DNA from: Chenopodium formosanum
Taxonomy: Eukaryota; Streptophyta; Magnoliopsida; Caryophyllales; Amaranthaceae
Direction: 5' to 3'
Assembly (NCBI GenBank): GCA_024500155.1
Contig: CM044863.1
Coordinates: forward strand, 10,595,501-10,659,500
Length of the DNA stretch: 64,000 nucleotides
Shown: positions 32,395 through 43,639 of the stretch, piece after piece
How the letters are laid out: each line of letters opens with the position of its first letter
Numbering within the stretch: the first letter of the stretch is position 1
The notes under the pieces: model-generated
Told to the model about the DNA's origin: nothing
What the model saw: only the letters and a program-made list of their open reading frames with translations
The model's database searches: none
Made by a program: the position numbers and the translations under genes

Positions 32395-32770
32395 TTATAT
32401 TTTTATGGTTATATTAACAATTTTGGCTTACAACCAAATTATAAGGGCCCTCCCTTTATTAGTTTCATCCAACAATTAAGTGAAGAGAATTGAAAGAGAC
32501 TAAGGATCGGAGTAGTTCTAACTTCTATTCGTGCTTTATGAAAGAGACAATTATTTCAGTCAACTTCTCGGGGAAAAAAAAAAAATTAAAGCTTTTTTCA
32601 AATTTCTTCTAATTAATGACTATACTTGGCTAGGGCATAGACAACAAGATGAATGCCAAGAAACTTAATACTTGAATTTAAAAGAATGAAACAGAGAACA
32701 CAAGACGATGGTTACATGGAATACTCGAGATTCAAGATGAAAAATCGCGGGTGACTATATATATAAGTTC
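32395..32770 (+). repeat. Ancient direct duplication, copy 2
   Basis: Partner of 29870-30260, about 2.5 kb away in direct orientation. Three Stowaway elements sit between or beside the copies. Possibly remnants of old LTRs or a duplicated non-coding segment; the sequence does not decide. Confidence 0.65.
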
Positions 32771-32924
32771 ACTATTTACCGGTACACTAGATCGATGTTT
32801 AGTATATAGTGAAGGTAAATAGTTAGATTGCGCAATTAGCTTTGAATAAGTCAATAAGACATGTGTGAAAATTTTACAGTAGTCATTTGAAATATGACTA
32901 TCATAATGTTTTCATGATTATATA

Positions 32925-33197
32925 CTTTCTCCGTTTTTTAATAGTTGCAACAATTTAACTTTTATACTATTTATGTATTTCGTTTTGACTAACTTTGACT
33001 GTTTATACATAAGTAAAAATATAGTCACGTGGGATCTTGTTAGATTTGTCTCGACTTATACAGTTTTAATATCAAATGTTTATAATTTTTACATGTCGGG
33101 AATTAAAGATGTTGACGATTGAAAACATGCATCTGCAAACGTGAAAAGAGAAGTGTTGCAACTATAAAAAAAAAAAAAAAAAAAAAAACAGAGGAAG
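32925..33197. mobile_element. Stowaway-like MITE
   Basis: 273 bp. Left CTTTCTCCGTTTTTTAATAG then TTGCAACA; right TGTTGCAACTATaaa...AGAGGAAG, flanked by TA (32923-32924 and 33198-33199). The right arm contains an A run that has expanded (33167-33188). Confidence 0.78.
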
Positions 33198-33199
33198 TA

Positions 33200-34920
33200 G
33201 TTTATAATTGATATAATTTTTCCAGATAATTAAGTATATTGCTTTACTTTAGGTATAAAATAGTATTATCAATATTTTTTTTATTTATCAATTTTTTAGT
33301 GTCAATTATGTAATTTTTATTCTTATTTTATAGTTCTCGAAAAAAAATTATTTTATGTTGAATTGAAAATTTCAAAAATTATTTTTGTATTGTAGATATA
33401 ATAAGACTAATTATGACCATTTTGTAAGGTGAAAAAATAAATCAATCATATTATATATCACTAAAATAATGTGGTAGTCATTTTTCAAACGGCTACCGTA
33501 AATTTATATTCAACCATCCTTGTTTTGATAAAATATTCCTGTGTAGTTCTAATTTTCCAATGTAAATATCGTATAACATGTTATTATAAAACATTAAAAT
33601 GTGTTTGAGGTATAAACAAAATAAGGGCAGTAAAATGTGTTTGAATCACAGCTGCATTTATATCTTCACTTCCACGTGAATCCAGACGTGATGCCGTTGT
33701 GGCCTTGTGGGACTTGGTGGAGGTGGTTGTATGAGGATTTTCAGCTGGGCAATTGTGGGACGAACTGGGAAATGATAGTTATTTCCGAGTCTACTACAAT
33801 ACTCCATCTGTCTTTAAATTATTGTTCCATTAAATTTTGATATATAGAAGTATGAAAAAGTAATTGCATAAAGACGGTTTCAAATCATTAAGGATGATAT
33901 GACAATTCAATTATTTAGAGACTAACAAAGATTTATGACAAGTTCATACATTTACTATTTCAACCAATTTTGATTAATGTCTTAAATTTCACATAATTAA
34001 CATTATATATTCCTTAAATATATTAAGTAAATTAGAGGTTATATTTTTATTTTTTTTATATTTCACAAGATTACAAAATAAATACATATGAGGTAAAATA
34101 ATTTTTTTTTTTTTAAAAAAAAGACACACAATAACACCCGAGAGAACGCCTGAACCACACACTAACTATACAAACAGTAGAACATAATTATCAAATTAAA
34201 AAAGTACAAACTAGCAAGCTAAGGCATTACTCAGGCCACACACTAGTTCGCTTCATTTAAAATAATGTGTTGTGAGTTGGTTATTATCAATTGTTTTTAT
34301 AATAGAATATAGTAGGTGTGCTATTATGCTTATGATTTCATGAAAATTTAATCGTGATACGATTTTGTGGCTCTAAGAATGTAAGAAATAATACGAGTAG
34401 ATACTCTAAGAATAATGCATTATATTCTTCTGATTTTTAGTTTTAACTTTATATATTAAAAATAATAGCTTAACTGAACTTATCTAAACTTGTTTAAACT
34501 TAACTTAAAAAATTTACTTTAGTTAAACTAATTAGGTTTGCTTATTCACAAAAATATAAATATAAGTGAGATAAGGTGAACATGACAAAAGTCTAACGGT
34601 TAAGAGTCTAAGACCATAAAAAATTAAAATTAAAATTAAAAATTAAAAATTAAAAAAAAAAAATCAGATTATTTAGGAACAAACAATGAAAATGAATGTG
34701 GTCGAGCTGGATTAATTAAAATGCCGTCGCTAATTAGCAATGCCTTAGTGCCTTACTTGTATATTGAACTTTTGTTGTATTTTTCAAGTGGTATGATTAA
34801 TGAGAATTTGATGTGATAAGAACTACATATCTATGCCTCATGATTGTCATAAATGACTGGCCATTCAAGTAGTAATGTAGAAAAGCTTCTAAGAAAGTCT
34901 AGTCATATACGATACACAGT
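33200..34920. other. AT-rich non-coding region
   Basis: No gene, no clear element. A possible MITE end (actccatctgtctttaaatt, 33792) has no partner that I can find. The open frame at 33637-33840 is short and unsupported. Confidence 0.5.
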
Positions 34921-34924
34921 TTGT

Positions 34925-35045
34925 TGCATCAAATGTTTGCTTGGGAGTTGGTGGGATTGGGGAACCCATCTTTTGACTTGACACTAGGCCACAAGTTCGA
35001 ATCCATCAATTACATTTGCTTGAGTGTAGAGAGATTCTCTTACCT
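34925..35045 (+). mobile_element. Possible tRNA-derived SINE
   Basis: An A-box-like stretch (gttggtgggattgg) is followed about 45 bases later by a good B box (AGTTCGAATCC) with the text cttgacactaggccaca between, resembling the 5' tRNA-like head of plant SINEs. No poly(A) or poly(T) tail or target duplication could be delimited. The acceptor-stem pairing of a real tRNA is missing. Confidence 0.35.
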
Positions 35046-35611
35046 TTCCCTTTTACTCTTGTTAGGGCCGTCGCACACGTTCACACATCCACTAGTATGA
35101 TATTGTCCGCTTTGGGCCGGCCAAGTCCGCACGGATTTGTTTTTGGACACAACCCAAAAGGGCTCATACTAGTGTAGTGAACATCTCATTAATAAGGAGT
35201 TCTCCTCCTTCTTATTTCTTCCATGTGGGACTTGGGATGCATATTCCCAACAATCCTCCCCTCAGACCAAATACCACAAACTCATGGCCTCCCCTCGAAC
35301 GATAGCCCCAATCTGCTATTAGCCCATCTCGGTACCGCCGTTACTACCACGGGACCCGCCGCTTGATTACACAATCAACTACCATGGTTCGCTCTCGGCC
35401 ACATAACCACTCGATCCCCACGAGTTACAGGGTCCACCCGACACGAACCACCACACACTGGACCATGCCCATTGGACAACATGCCCACACGCTCCGCCAA
35501 CAAATTACAGGGAAACCACCACTAATCTCAGGGCAACCTCCGGACTACACAGCTGAACACACAAGATGACTTTCCATACATAGGCTCACTAGATCACAAA
35601 ACTTTCCTTAG
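35046..35611. repeat. Unclassified dispersed-repeat-like segment
   Basis: Markedly richer in C than its surroundings (catctcggtaccgccgttac, ccacgggacccgccgcttga) and free of splice or coding signals. Composition and abrupt edges suggest a transposon fragment. I cannot assign a class; a repeat-library search would. Confidence 0.4.
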
Positions 35612-35650
35612 AAGTTTGCTAAAGTTTGTCATCATCAAAAAGGGGGAAAT
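35612..35650 (+). other. Remnant of the 3' internal end and polypurine tract of a second Copia copy
   Basis: About 39 bases (agtttgctaaagtttgtcat ... aaaaagggggaaat) nearly identical to the internal sequence just before the 3' LTR of the Copia element (54353-54391). Here they stand immediately upstream of its 5' LTR, where unrelated host DNA is expected. Confidence 0.8.
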
Positions 35651-36916
35651 TGTTGAAGCTTAAAGGTTTTGATGATGATGAACTAAAACTAAGCAAACTT
35701 CAACTAATAAAGGTTTTTCTAAGTGTTGTAATTAGAACAGGTGAAGTAAACTTTGGAAGTACAAGAGTAACCTAATCTAAGAAGACATAAAGGGATTCCA
35801 AGGAAAGGTTAAACAAGATAGAAGAAGAGTTCTTTTACAAGAACTATCTGAGTTTCCTAACAGGAACTTGAAGACAGCAAGTTCTATTAGAACTTGGCAT
35901 GCGAAGTTCCAGTTCAGAACTTGAGTATAAGTGACAGCAAGAATTTAGTTGTGGACTGTGTGAAGCCCAAGTATCCTAGTTTACAGAATATTGGCGAAGC
36001 ACATATGTTTTGTTAAGTTTTTATCTTTTAGATTTGCTGTAAATATGATTGTTAGGGTTACGCGTGAGACTTATTAGAAACGTGACAGATGAGCTTGGCA
36101 AGCTTTAAAAAATAGGAAAGTTTATAAAAGATAAATTTTTAAGAAAAGATTTTCTAAAATGATTTATTTCTTAAAAAACAGATTATCAAAAGATATTATT
36201 CTTTTGGTGATTTATCTTTGATAAGTTTTCTAAAAAGATTTTCTTTCAAAATGATTTACATAAAATCGTGTTTTGGGATTTTGGTATATTAACATATTTA
36301 TCTTTTGAAAACCCTACTTTCTATACGAGTAAGTCTTGTATAAATAGTAGAAATCTCATTTCATTATTTTTGTGAGTTTATGCGTGAAGAAATCGAAGTG
36401 TGCTTAATTGTGTAAGTTTGCCAAGTTCATAACTTTGTCATATTAGTTTCGGGTTTCATGCGTAGCTTACCTCTCATATACTAAGGGTCAATAATTTGTA
36501 TTGGTCGGGTTCTTAGGGGGTGTGTGTGATTTATCTTTGCATACAATTTTGTAGGCTTCTAGGTTGAAGCTGAGTGAGAAAGTACTCAGGGAGTACGAGT
36601 GAATCTAAGTCAGTGACTTAGGTTGTGTAGGATAGGGTCCTACTGTGTAGCAAGTTCAATCTGAAACTTGTGAGTAAAGGTCTGAGTATAATATGTTGTA
36701 ACTTATGTGTTTGCCCTATTATAGTGGATTGATTTGGTTTGGGAAATCCCTAAGAGGGTCAAGGTTTTACTTCCAGTTGGGCCCTAGAAGGTTTCCTCGT
36801 AAAACATTGTGTGCTTTGCAAGTTCCTTTACATTAAGTTTTATATTCCGCAAAAGTTGTCACTAGGAACTCACATACAATTCACCCCTGCTCTTATAGTG
36901 TTCGTCTCAACTAACA
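35651..36916 (+). repeat. 5' LTR of the Copia element
   Basis: 1,266 bp, TGTTGAAGCTT... to ...CAACTAACA. Aligns with the two halves of the 3' LTR (54392-55184 and 57708-58211), apart from a 32-bp tandem duplication present only in the latter and scattered substitutions of a few percent. A TATA-like tataaat occurs near 36340. Confidence 0.92.
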
Positions 36917-36918
36917 AT

Positions 36919-36929
36919 TGGTATCAGAG
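36919..36929 (+). other. Primer-binding site, initiator-Met tRNA type
   Basis: TGGTATCAGAG two bases after the 5' LTR, the standard complement of the plant initiator-Met tRNA 3' end used by Copia elements. Confidence 0.88.
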
Positions 36930-36982
36930 TGAGGTTCTCACGTGTAAGTAGAAAACTTTACCGAGTAAGTTTTTGAGGAAAG

Positions 36983-38443
36983 ATGAATTACAAAGAGAAA
37001 CTTGAAGAAGGGTATTCTACCCAACGTCCACCTATGTTCAATGGTAAGTTTTACACCTACTGGAAGAACAGGATGGAGATATTCATCAAGGCTTAAAATT
37101 ACCAGGTATGGCGTGTAATTGAATCTGGTGATTTTGAGGTAACCGCAACCAATAAGAAAAATGAGGTAGTTCCTAAACTTATTTCTGATTTTGATAAAGA
37201 AGATTATCGGAAACTCAAGTTAAATGCTTTAGCTATCAAATATTTTCATTGTGGTCTTGGACCCCATGAACATAACCGAATCATGTGATGTAAGATTGCT
37301 AAACAGATTTGGGATCTACTAGAAGTTACTCATGAAGGTACTAATGAGGTAAAACGTTCTAGAATTGATCTGTTGATGTCTAGGTATGAGAGGTTTGAAA
37401 TTCTACCTAAGGAGTCCATGGAGGAAATGTTTACAAGATTTAATGATATTATTAATGAGCTGAGTTCCCTTGGCAGGCACATTCCTATAGATGAACAGGC
37501 CAGAAAGATCTTGAGAAGTCTTCCACAAGATGAACGATGGAGATCCAAGGTAACTGCCATGCAGGAATCCAAGGACTTCACAAAGTTTAATATGGAACAG
37601 CTAGCAGGATCATTAATGAATCATGAACTACACTTAAGTTCCAATGCCGAAAGTCCCAAGAACAAGGGTCTTGCTTTGAAAGCACAAGACTCTGAGGAAT
37701 CTGAAGTTGATGAGGAAGAGATAGCTATGCTAGTAAGAAGATTAAAGAAAATGATGAACAACAGGAAGTTTGATAGGAACAAGAAACTTTCAAGTTCCAA
37801 AGGCACTACTTGTTTCAAGTGTGGTTCAAAAGATCACTTCATAAGAGACTATCCACTAAAGCAGAATGACAAAGGGAAGTTCAAAGGAAAAGATCAAGCC
37901 AAGGAGTCCAAAGCCTATAAGCCCTACTTTACAAAAGAAAACGTGAAGAAGGATATGATGGCTGCATGGGGAGACTCAGATTCAGAAGAAGAAGAAGACC
38001 AACCATCAGAAGAAATGGCTCATCTATGTCTTATGGCTAAGACTGATGAAAAGGCCAAATTACAAGAATATGAGGATGAAGTATGGTACTTTTCTAATGA
38101 ATTAAGACATTTATCTAAAGAAAATTTGATACATACTGTGTTAGATATTCAGGAAAATTTAAAGGAACTCCACAGAGCTAAAGCTCAAAGTGACAAGGCA
38201 CTTGACACTTACAAAGAACACGGTGAATGGATGGAAAATATGAAATTTGAAATTCAAAATAGATTCTTTAGTCTTTTTGATGACAATATAAATTTGAAAG
38301 AAAATCTTGAAAGACTAAAACATGAAAACACTCTTTTGAATGTGAAACTGTCTTTGTTAAAAATTGGGGAAGCAGTTCCTAACTCTGAAGTTCCTCTTCG
38401 TGATCGATATCCAAATTTTGAAAAGTTAAAATCTGATTTATAA
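36983..38443 (+). pseudogene. Copia gag with two premature stops
   Basis: One reading frame from ATG 36983 to 38443, broken by TAA at 37094-37096 and TGA at 37286-37288. The Copia Gag core is visible (YTYWKNRMEIFIKA, SRYERFEILPKESMEEMFTR with GRHIP and ILRSLP). A zinc-knuckle-like motif at about 37808-37850 reads CFKCGSKDHFIRDY: the fourth zinc ligand, normally Cys, is Tyr. A long acidic and coiled-coil C-terminus follows (SDSEEEEDQ; leucine/lysine-rich). The nested Gypsy element enters 59 bases after its last codon. Confidence 0.85.
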
Positions 38444-38502
38444 GAATTAAAATGGATAAAGCTAATCTTTAGGGGAAACTTGAAAGAGTTAGGAAGGGTA
38501 AG

Positions 38503-40346
38503 TGTAGGGAATATTTCAAGCATTACCCCAAACTTGAACCCCACTGTGATCATACAATTAAGCATGGTGGCGTCCAAAGGGAAGGAAGCTAGAGCAAAAG
38601 AGTCGCCAACAAGTTTTAGGAACTTGTAAACCGTTCACAGGATGAAGGTTACACCCCTTAATGATCCATGAGATCGTTAACTCCAAAAGGTCTGGAACCA
38701 TGACTGGTGTTCGGGGATAAAGGTACAAATCCAACCTAAAAGAGATTGAACCTGCCCTAATAATAGGCCTCGACTTCATTCTTTTTGTATTCATGTGCGC
38801 TTTCTGATTAACATGCAATCAATAGATTAACCCTAAACCTGTTTATCTATGTTGGTTGAATATTAATGCACAGATAAATCTATTATTGGCGATCACTTGA
38901 ATAATAATCATATTAGCCTAAACAAGATTATTAATTATCTTATTAAGCGTGATTACAAGTACAAATTCCCTTTAAACATGCATAAAAGGCGTGATCAAGC
39001 AATAACAATAATATATAAATATCAAGCAGCATAATAATAATAATCATAACAATTATAAAAATAATCATGTTAAAGCATAATATTAATAGCAAGATCCTAA
39101 GCATGATACTAACAAGATTAATAACAAACCCTAGCATGTCACTAAGCATTAAAGATCAAAGCTTTAGCCCTAACATGATACTAACATGATATTAGAAAAG
39201 AGTAAAAGGCACCCTAAACATGATACTAGAAAGAAATAATAACATCCTAACATGATGCTAGGAATTAAACAAATTTAAACATGCTTTCTACAAGAATAGA
39301 GCAATAAGACTACATACTTTGATGCCTCGTATCTCATTCTAATAACAAAATACACGCGTTAGTAACTTCAAGGAAAATAATAAAATTAAACAATTAAATT
39401 AAATAAATATTAAAAAGAGTTAGACTGGATTTGGGACCAAACCCTCATAAATTATAACCTTTCACGTCTACGGCGAAGGCAACTTCGAACTTGACTAGGT
39501 GTTCCTAGATCTTGTGTATGCGGAATTGTGTTTGTGAAAAGCTAGAGAGATGAGAGCTTAGAGAGAATAGACAATAGAGAATAGATTGATTGTTGGTTGT
39601 AGATTGTAGATGAATAAAAACGGAGGTTCAGGACCCTATTTATAAGAAAACAGTCCGGAAATAGGTAGAATGTGATAAGGAATAAAACTCCACGCTGTCG
39701 CTGCAAAACCAAACTTGTCGCTTGGCGACAAGCTCCGTCGCGTGGCGACAAGGCTTGTCGCGTAGCGACAGCCTGGATTCCTACGCGCTTTCATACAAGG
39801 AGTCCACTTATCAATCAAAATTGACTTGTAAAGTCCGTAGGAAAACTGAAATTGTATTTTATTTTATTCCAAGTAAAACTTATCAAAACATAATTATTAA
39901 TTCTAATTTTATTAGGACTTAAGAGAACCTTCTAGAGAATTCTAGAAGACTATAATTAATTCTAATAACTTTAGGAATAATAATTAACATTGGGCCCTCC
40001 CCTATATCATCGGGCCGCATGTAAAGATCAACCGGGCCCAGTTTAGTATTTTGGCCATAACTTCCTCATTATTCATCGGAATTTGGCTTATAATATATCG
40101 TTGGAAAGCTCTTTGCAAGCCCTATCTAACTACACTATTGTTGGACCCTTGTCGTGGACCAAACTAAATTGGATTGGCTATTTTCATAAAATAGAGTTGT
40201 TTTTCGAAAACAAAAATAAAGAATTTTTAATAAAAACTAACCGAAACACCTGACCTTTCACACTTTCACTTTATTCGGTTATCATTCGACGCAAAAGGTA
40301 TTCATCACTGGGTTTGGTTTTGGGGAGACACAAATGGGTGTCTACA
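38503..40346 (-). repeat. 3' LTR of the nested Gypsy element
   Basis: 1,844 bp, very similar to 46429-48267. The main difference besides point changes is the hairpin cluster at 39714-39771. The reverse strand (element sense) starts TGTAGACACCC, a common start for plant Gypsy LTRs. Small AT-rich open frames here have no product. Confidence 0.93.
39714..39771. repeat. Cluster of GC-rich hairpins in the left LTR
   Basis: Three successive palindromic units: CTTGTCGCTTGGCGACAAG (39714-39732, perfect 8-bp arms), CGTCGCGTGGCGACAAG (about 39736-39752) and CTTGTCGCGTAGCGACAG (39754-39771). The surroundings are AT-rich. The right LTR has a different set of units. Confidence 0.85.
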
Positions 40347-40361
40347 GAAGCCCCCACTTTG
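40347..40361 (-). other. Polypurine tract of the nested Gypsy element
   Basis: Sense strand CAAAGTGGGGGCTTC directly before the 3' LTR start TGTAGACACCC. Confidence 0.8.
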
Positions 40362-40929
40362 ACTGCGTTTGGAGAAACGCAAGTTTCGAAAACGAAAGTC
40401 AAAGTATCGATAGGGACGGAGAATGATTCGAAACGTTCTGCGATCCCAAATCATTTTTGTAACGCCGATACCTGCAAACTAGCGTTAGTTAAACAGATAA
40501 AACAGTTAAGAAACGCGTATCTTTCACCGTCGAGCACACGTCTCTGAAGGTAACCGATTTGTTGCATTTTGTTTTGACGACATTCTACAAGCTAGAGAAC
40601 GCCATGCCGCCTGAAGACTGCTACACTTGTAACTGCCTCCAATTTCCGCTGTGATAATCTTCCGCAAGCCAGGGAACACTATCGAAGATTGCTTTGCTTG
40701 AAACTATCCTTTTCCGCTTTGTGACCATCTTCCACATCTTAGGGAACACGATCGAAGATAACTCCGCTTGAAATCACCTTCAGTTGTCGTGATAATATTC
40801 CAAAGAAAATTATCGAAGACCAACGCTTGTCGATCCTTAATGCTGCTTGAATTTTGATGTTGATGCTTTTGGTGATGACAATACTATTTTCTTCATGAAC
40901 AGTTGTCAACACGACTGTTGTATGATGTA
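40362..40929. other. Non-coding internal segment of the nested Gypsy element
   Basis: No coding domain. The phrase (aag)c-agggaaca-cgaaga recurs three to four times between 40590 and 40820 (gccagggaacactatcgaag, ttagggaacacgatcgaag), forming a loose repeat that precedes the tighter array at 40930. Confidence 0.5.
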
Positions 40930-41605
40930 TGACAATCCGATTTAGGGAAAGTTGTCAATGCTACGTAACAATCCATCCTTGGAAATGTTGCTACGATGAA
41001 GTGACAATCCGTATCTCGGAAAATTTGCCAAAATCCAATTTTGGTAAAAAGTTGCCAATGTTATGCGACAATCCTTTTAGGAAATTATTTCCACTATTGA
41101 CAATCCGCGTCTTGGAACATTTGCAAAAAAGAGTCGACCGACAATCCACTTCGGGAAAATTTGCCACTTACTGAAATGAATGAAAATCCACGTTAAGGAA
41201 CCTTTGCCGAAATTTATGATGAATAGAGACCTACGATAATCCTTTGGGAAATTTTGCCATAGGGAACTATGTGTATGACAATCCAATCTCGGAAATATTG
41301 CCAAAGATTTGACGCATGTATTACAATCCGAACTTGGAAAACTTTCCAAATAGAGAAAGAGTACGACAATCCATGCTTGGAGATGACAATCCAATCTCGA
41401 AAAAATTGTCGAAGATTTGATGAATTTATGACAATCCGAACTTGGAAAAAACTTGCCAAATAGAGAAGGAATACGACAATCCACGCTTGGAAACTTTGCT
41501 TGAGATGACAATCCAATCTTGGAAAAATTGTCGTTTAAGAAGAATGTGCGACAATCCACTTTTGGAAATATTGTCAGTTGGGGATGACAATCCAATATTG
41601 GAAAA
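40930..41605. repeat. Array of about 18 degenerate GACAATCC hairpin units
   Basis: The word acaatcc recurs about 15 times and close variants three more, at intervals of 20-50 bases, each followed by (c)ttgga/cggaa and usually by aaa-ttg-c/tc. In the best units (41507-41533, 41585-41611) GACAAT pairs with ATTGTC and CCAA with TTGG, so each unit can form a small bulged stem. On the element's sense strand the region stays open for 172 codons (41595-41077) with a repeating IFPRLDCH-like phrase, but I see no known domain. Confidence 0.8.
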
Positions 41606-43639
41606 ATTGTCGTATAAGTGCTTGCTTTGAACCGATGCGTTGGTACTTGTAATGAGCCAATGCTTAGGCGCTTAAGCTAAGTGAGACGATCGTCGTCAGG
41701 TCAATCACTTACTGCGATTGTAATCGAGCCGACTACTAATCATGTCAATTTGCTTATAGGGGCTAACTGGCGTACCAAGGAACCCAAAATTGTTGTATGA
41801 GGTCCGCATAATTTAACATGGGGCCATGCATTGCGTCGCCACACTGGCGCCTGCTGGAAGACTCTGGCGCCGCGTTTTTCTTCTGTCGCCAGGCGACAGC
41901 CTTGTCGTCTGACGCTGGAGTCAGGTTTTCATTCGTGGTTCTTCGAAAAAATTCGAGAATGTTTTTGCTCACTGAAATGTCCCTGCATTTATATTTTGGA
42001 ATATAGGACTTTGCTTATATTTCTTTAGGGTTGACCTGACCATTGACTTGAGGTTGGCTCAATGTGACTGACTGACTTGAGGTTGATCCAAGGTGAGTTG
42101 ACACGTGTGTGCATTGTATTGTGATGTACTGGACTCAAAATGCGAAGAAGCAAAAATTCAAAAATTTTCCGTCATTTTTGTGGAGGGTACCGACTTTCTC
42201 CCGAAAAACAAAGACGCGAAAAAAGAAAGGAGCGAAGTTTTTGAAGGTGCATGTTGAATGAGCTTATTCCGTTAACGTTGTCTCTTACAGTACAAGGATT
42301 GTAACATCTTAGACTATCCCGGTTGACTCGATAATGAAAGTATTTAGGTAACTTAGGCGCAGAGGCTAAGTACTTCATACTTTGTGATGCAATGATGAGT
42401 GATGAGTGATTTTTTTATGACAAAGTATGCTCCAACGTTGTGTTAAGATTTCATGACAAAGGGTTCCTAAGGGAAAGACTATTTGGTCATGTATCCGTGT
42501 GGTGTGTGAAAGTGACACTAAAGTTAGGCCGCAAGGGCTAAGTGTGTGGAAAAATATATTGAAAAGAGTCAAATGATGGTGTCTCTTAAGCTAGGTAAGC
42601 TAATGATGTGAGGATCAAGCCCCCAAGTCTAGCTCTAAGTGGAAAAGGATGAGCATTGGAAATTCCTAGATATGATAAATTATGAACGTAAATGTGAATG
42701 TATTTTTATTACGGCCGCACCCCAATGTGAGGTTGCCTACGTATCCGTTAGGAATCAGGCCAAACGTAGCTCTAGCGGAACCTCGCACAAGTGTGTATAC
42801 CTCAAAAAGGTCTTTTAAGGGTTGTAACGTGGTTAGGCTAAAGGTTTGAAGAAGAGGGGGATAAAGGCTCAACACCCTAGGTAAGCCCCCAAGGTATGCA
42901 ACCTTGCTTTTGAATCTTTGTATTTTTATGCTTGAGTGTTTTAACTCTTTTTTTCTTTGTTTTTTTTTTTTTTTTGCCTTTGCATTTTTTTTATAAGTGT
43001 GGGCAATCCCGATCATGCGGTCTATCACTCACTTGGCATTCATTTTTCTCAAGCACGGTACCGAGCACTCGATAAGAGACGCAATCTGAGACGTGTTCAT
43101 ATCAAAGACATTTTCATATCAAAGACATTGGAACACTTGCCCTTTTGTACACTTTTATTGTTTCTATTTTGCTATTTTAATCTTTTGAAGTCACTCAAGC
43201 TTTTTATGAAATTGAAAATTGCATAAATTGCACACTGTCCTATCCTAAGGTTAGGTTGATGTGGGTTGAAAAATGAAAGGTCTATCATTAGACGAGGCTC
43301 AAAGTGGTTTATCAAAAAAAGGATTGCATATTTGAAGGGTGAAATTAAGGTGATATGATGTGGCTACAAGGGGTGCCTCAAATCATTGGTATATCTTGTG
43401 CTTAGTTTGACATGGATTTTTTTTTTAATGCGATGTAATGAAATGATCATATGCAAGAAAATAAATGTTTATTTCATTATAGGGAAAAAGAAAAAAAACC
43501 TACAAAATAAATCTAAGAAAGGTGCCTATGCTAGACTTATTGGGGAAAGGAAAAAATGAAAAAGAAATAGAAAAATAGGTCATGAAATCTTGTCGTTGAC
43601 GTTCGCCTTTTGTCTTGTGTCGTTTGCTTCAACATCACA
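41606..43639. other. Non-coding internal region of the nested Gypsy element where pol would be expected
   Basis: Examined for YxDD, DTG, HHCC and DDE motifs in all frames through the open frames available; none seen. It contains a palindrome cluster at 41830-41920 (ctgtcgccaggcgacag at 41883-41899, ggcgcc words) and a moderately GC-rich stretch near 42710-42800. A T run lies at 42960-42977. Confidence 0.65.

Noticed and set aside
33792..33850. Stowaway-like left end
   Set aside because: No inverted partner or TA duplication found downstream, so not called as an element.
34940..35010. Possible tRNA gene
   Set aside because: A B-box-like word is present, but acceptor and anticodon stems do not pair; at best a tRNA-derived SINE head.
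40930..41605. Repeated GACAATCC units considered as a CRISPR-like or tandem satellite array
   Set aside because: The genome is a plant, units vary in length and sequence, and there are no conserved spacers; it is internal to an LTR element.
42666..43028. 120-codon open frame on - with a Lys-rich run
   Set aside because: Driven by the T run at 42960-42977 on the other strand; no domain; lies in the non-coding part of the nested element.
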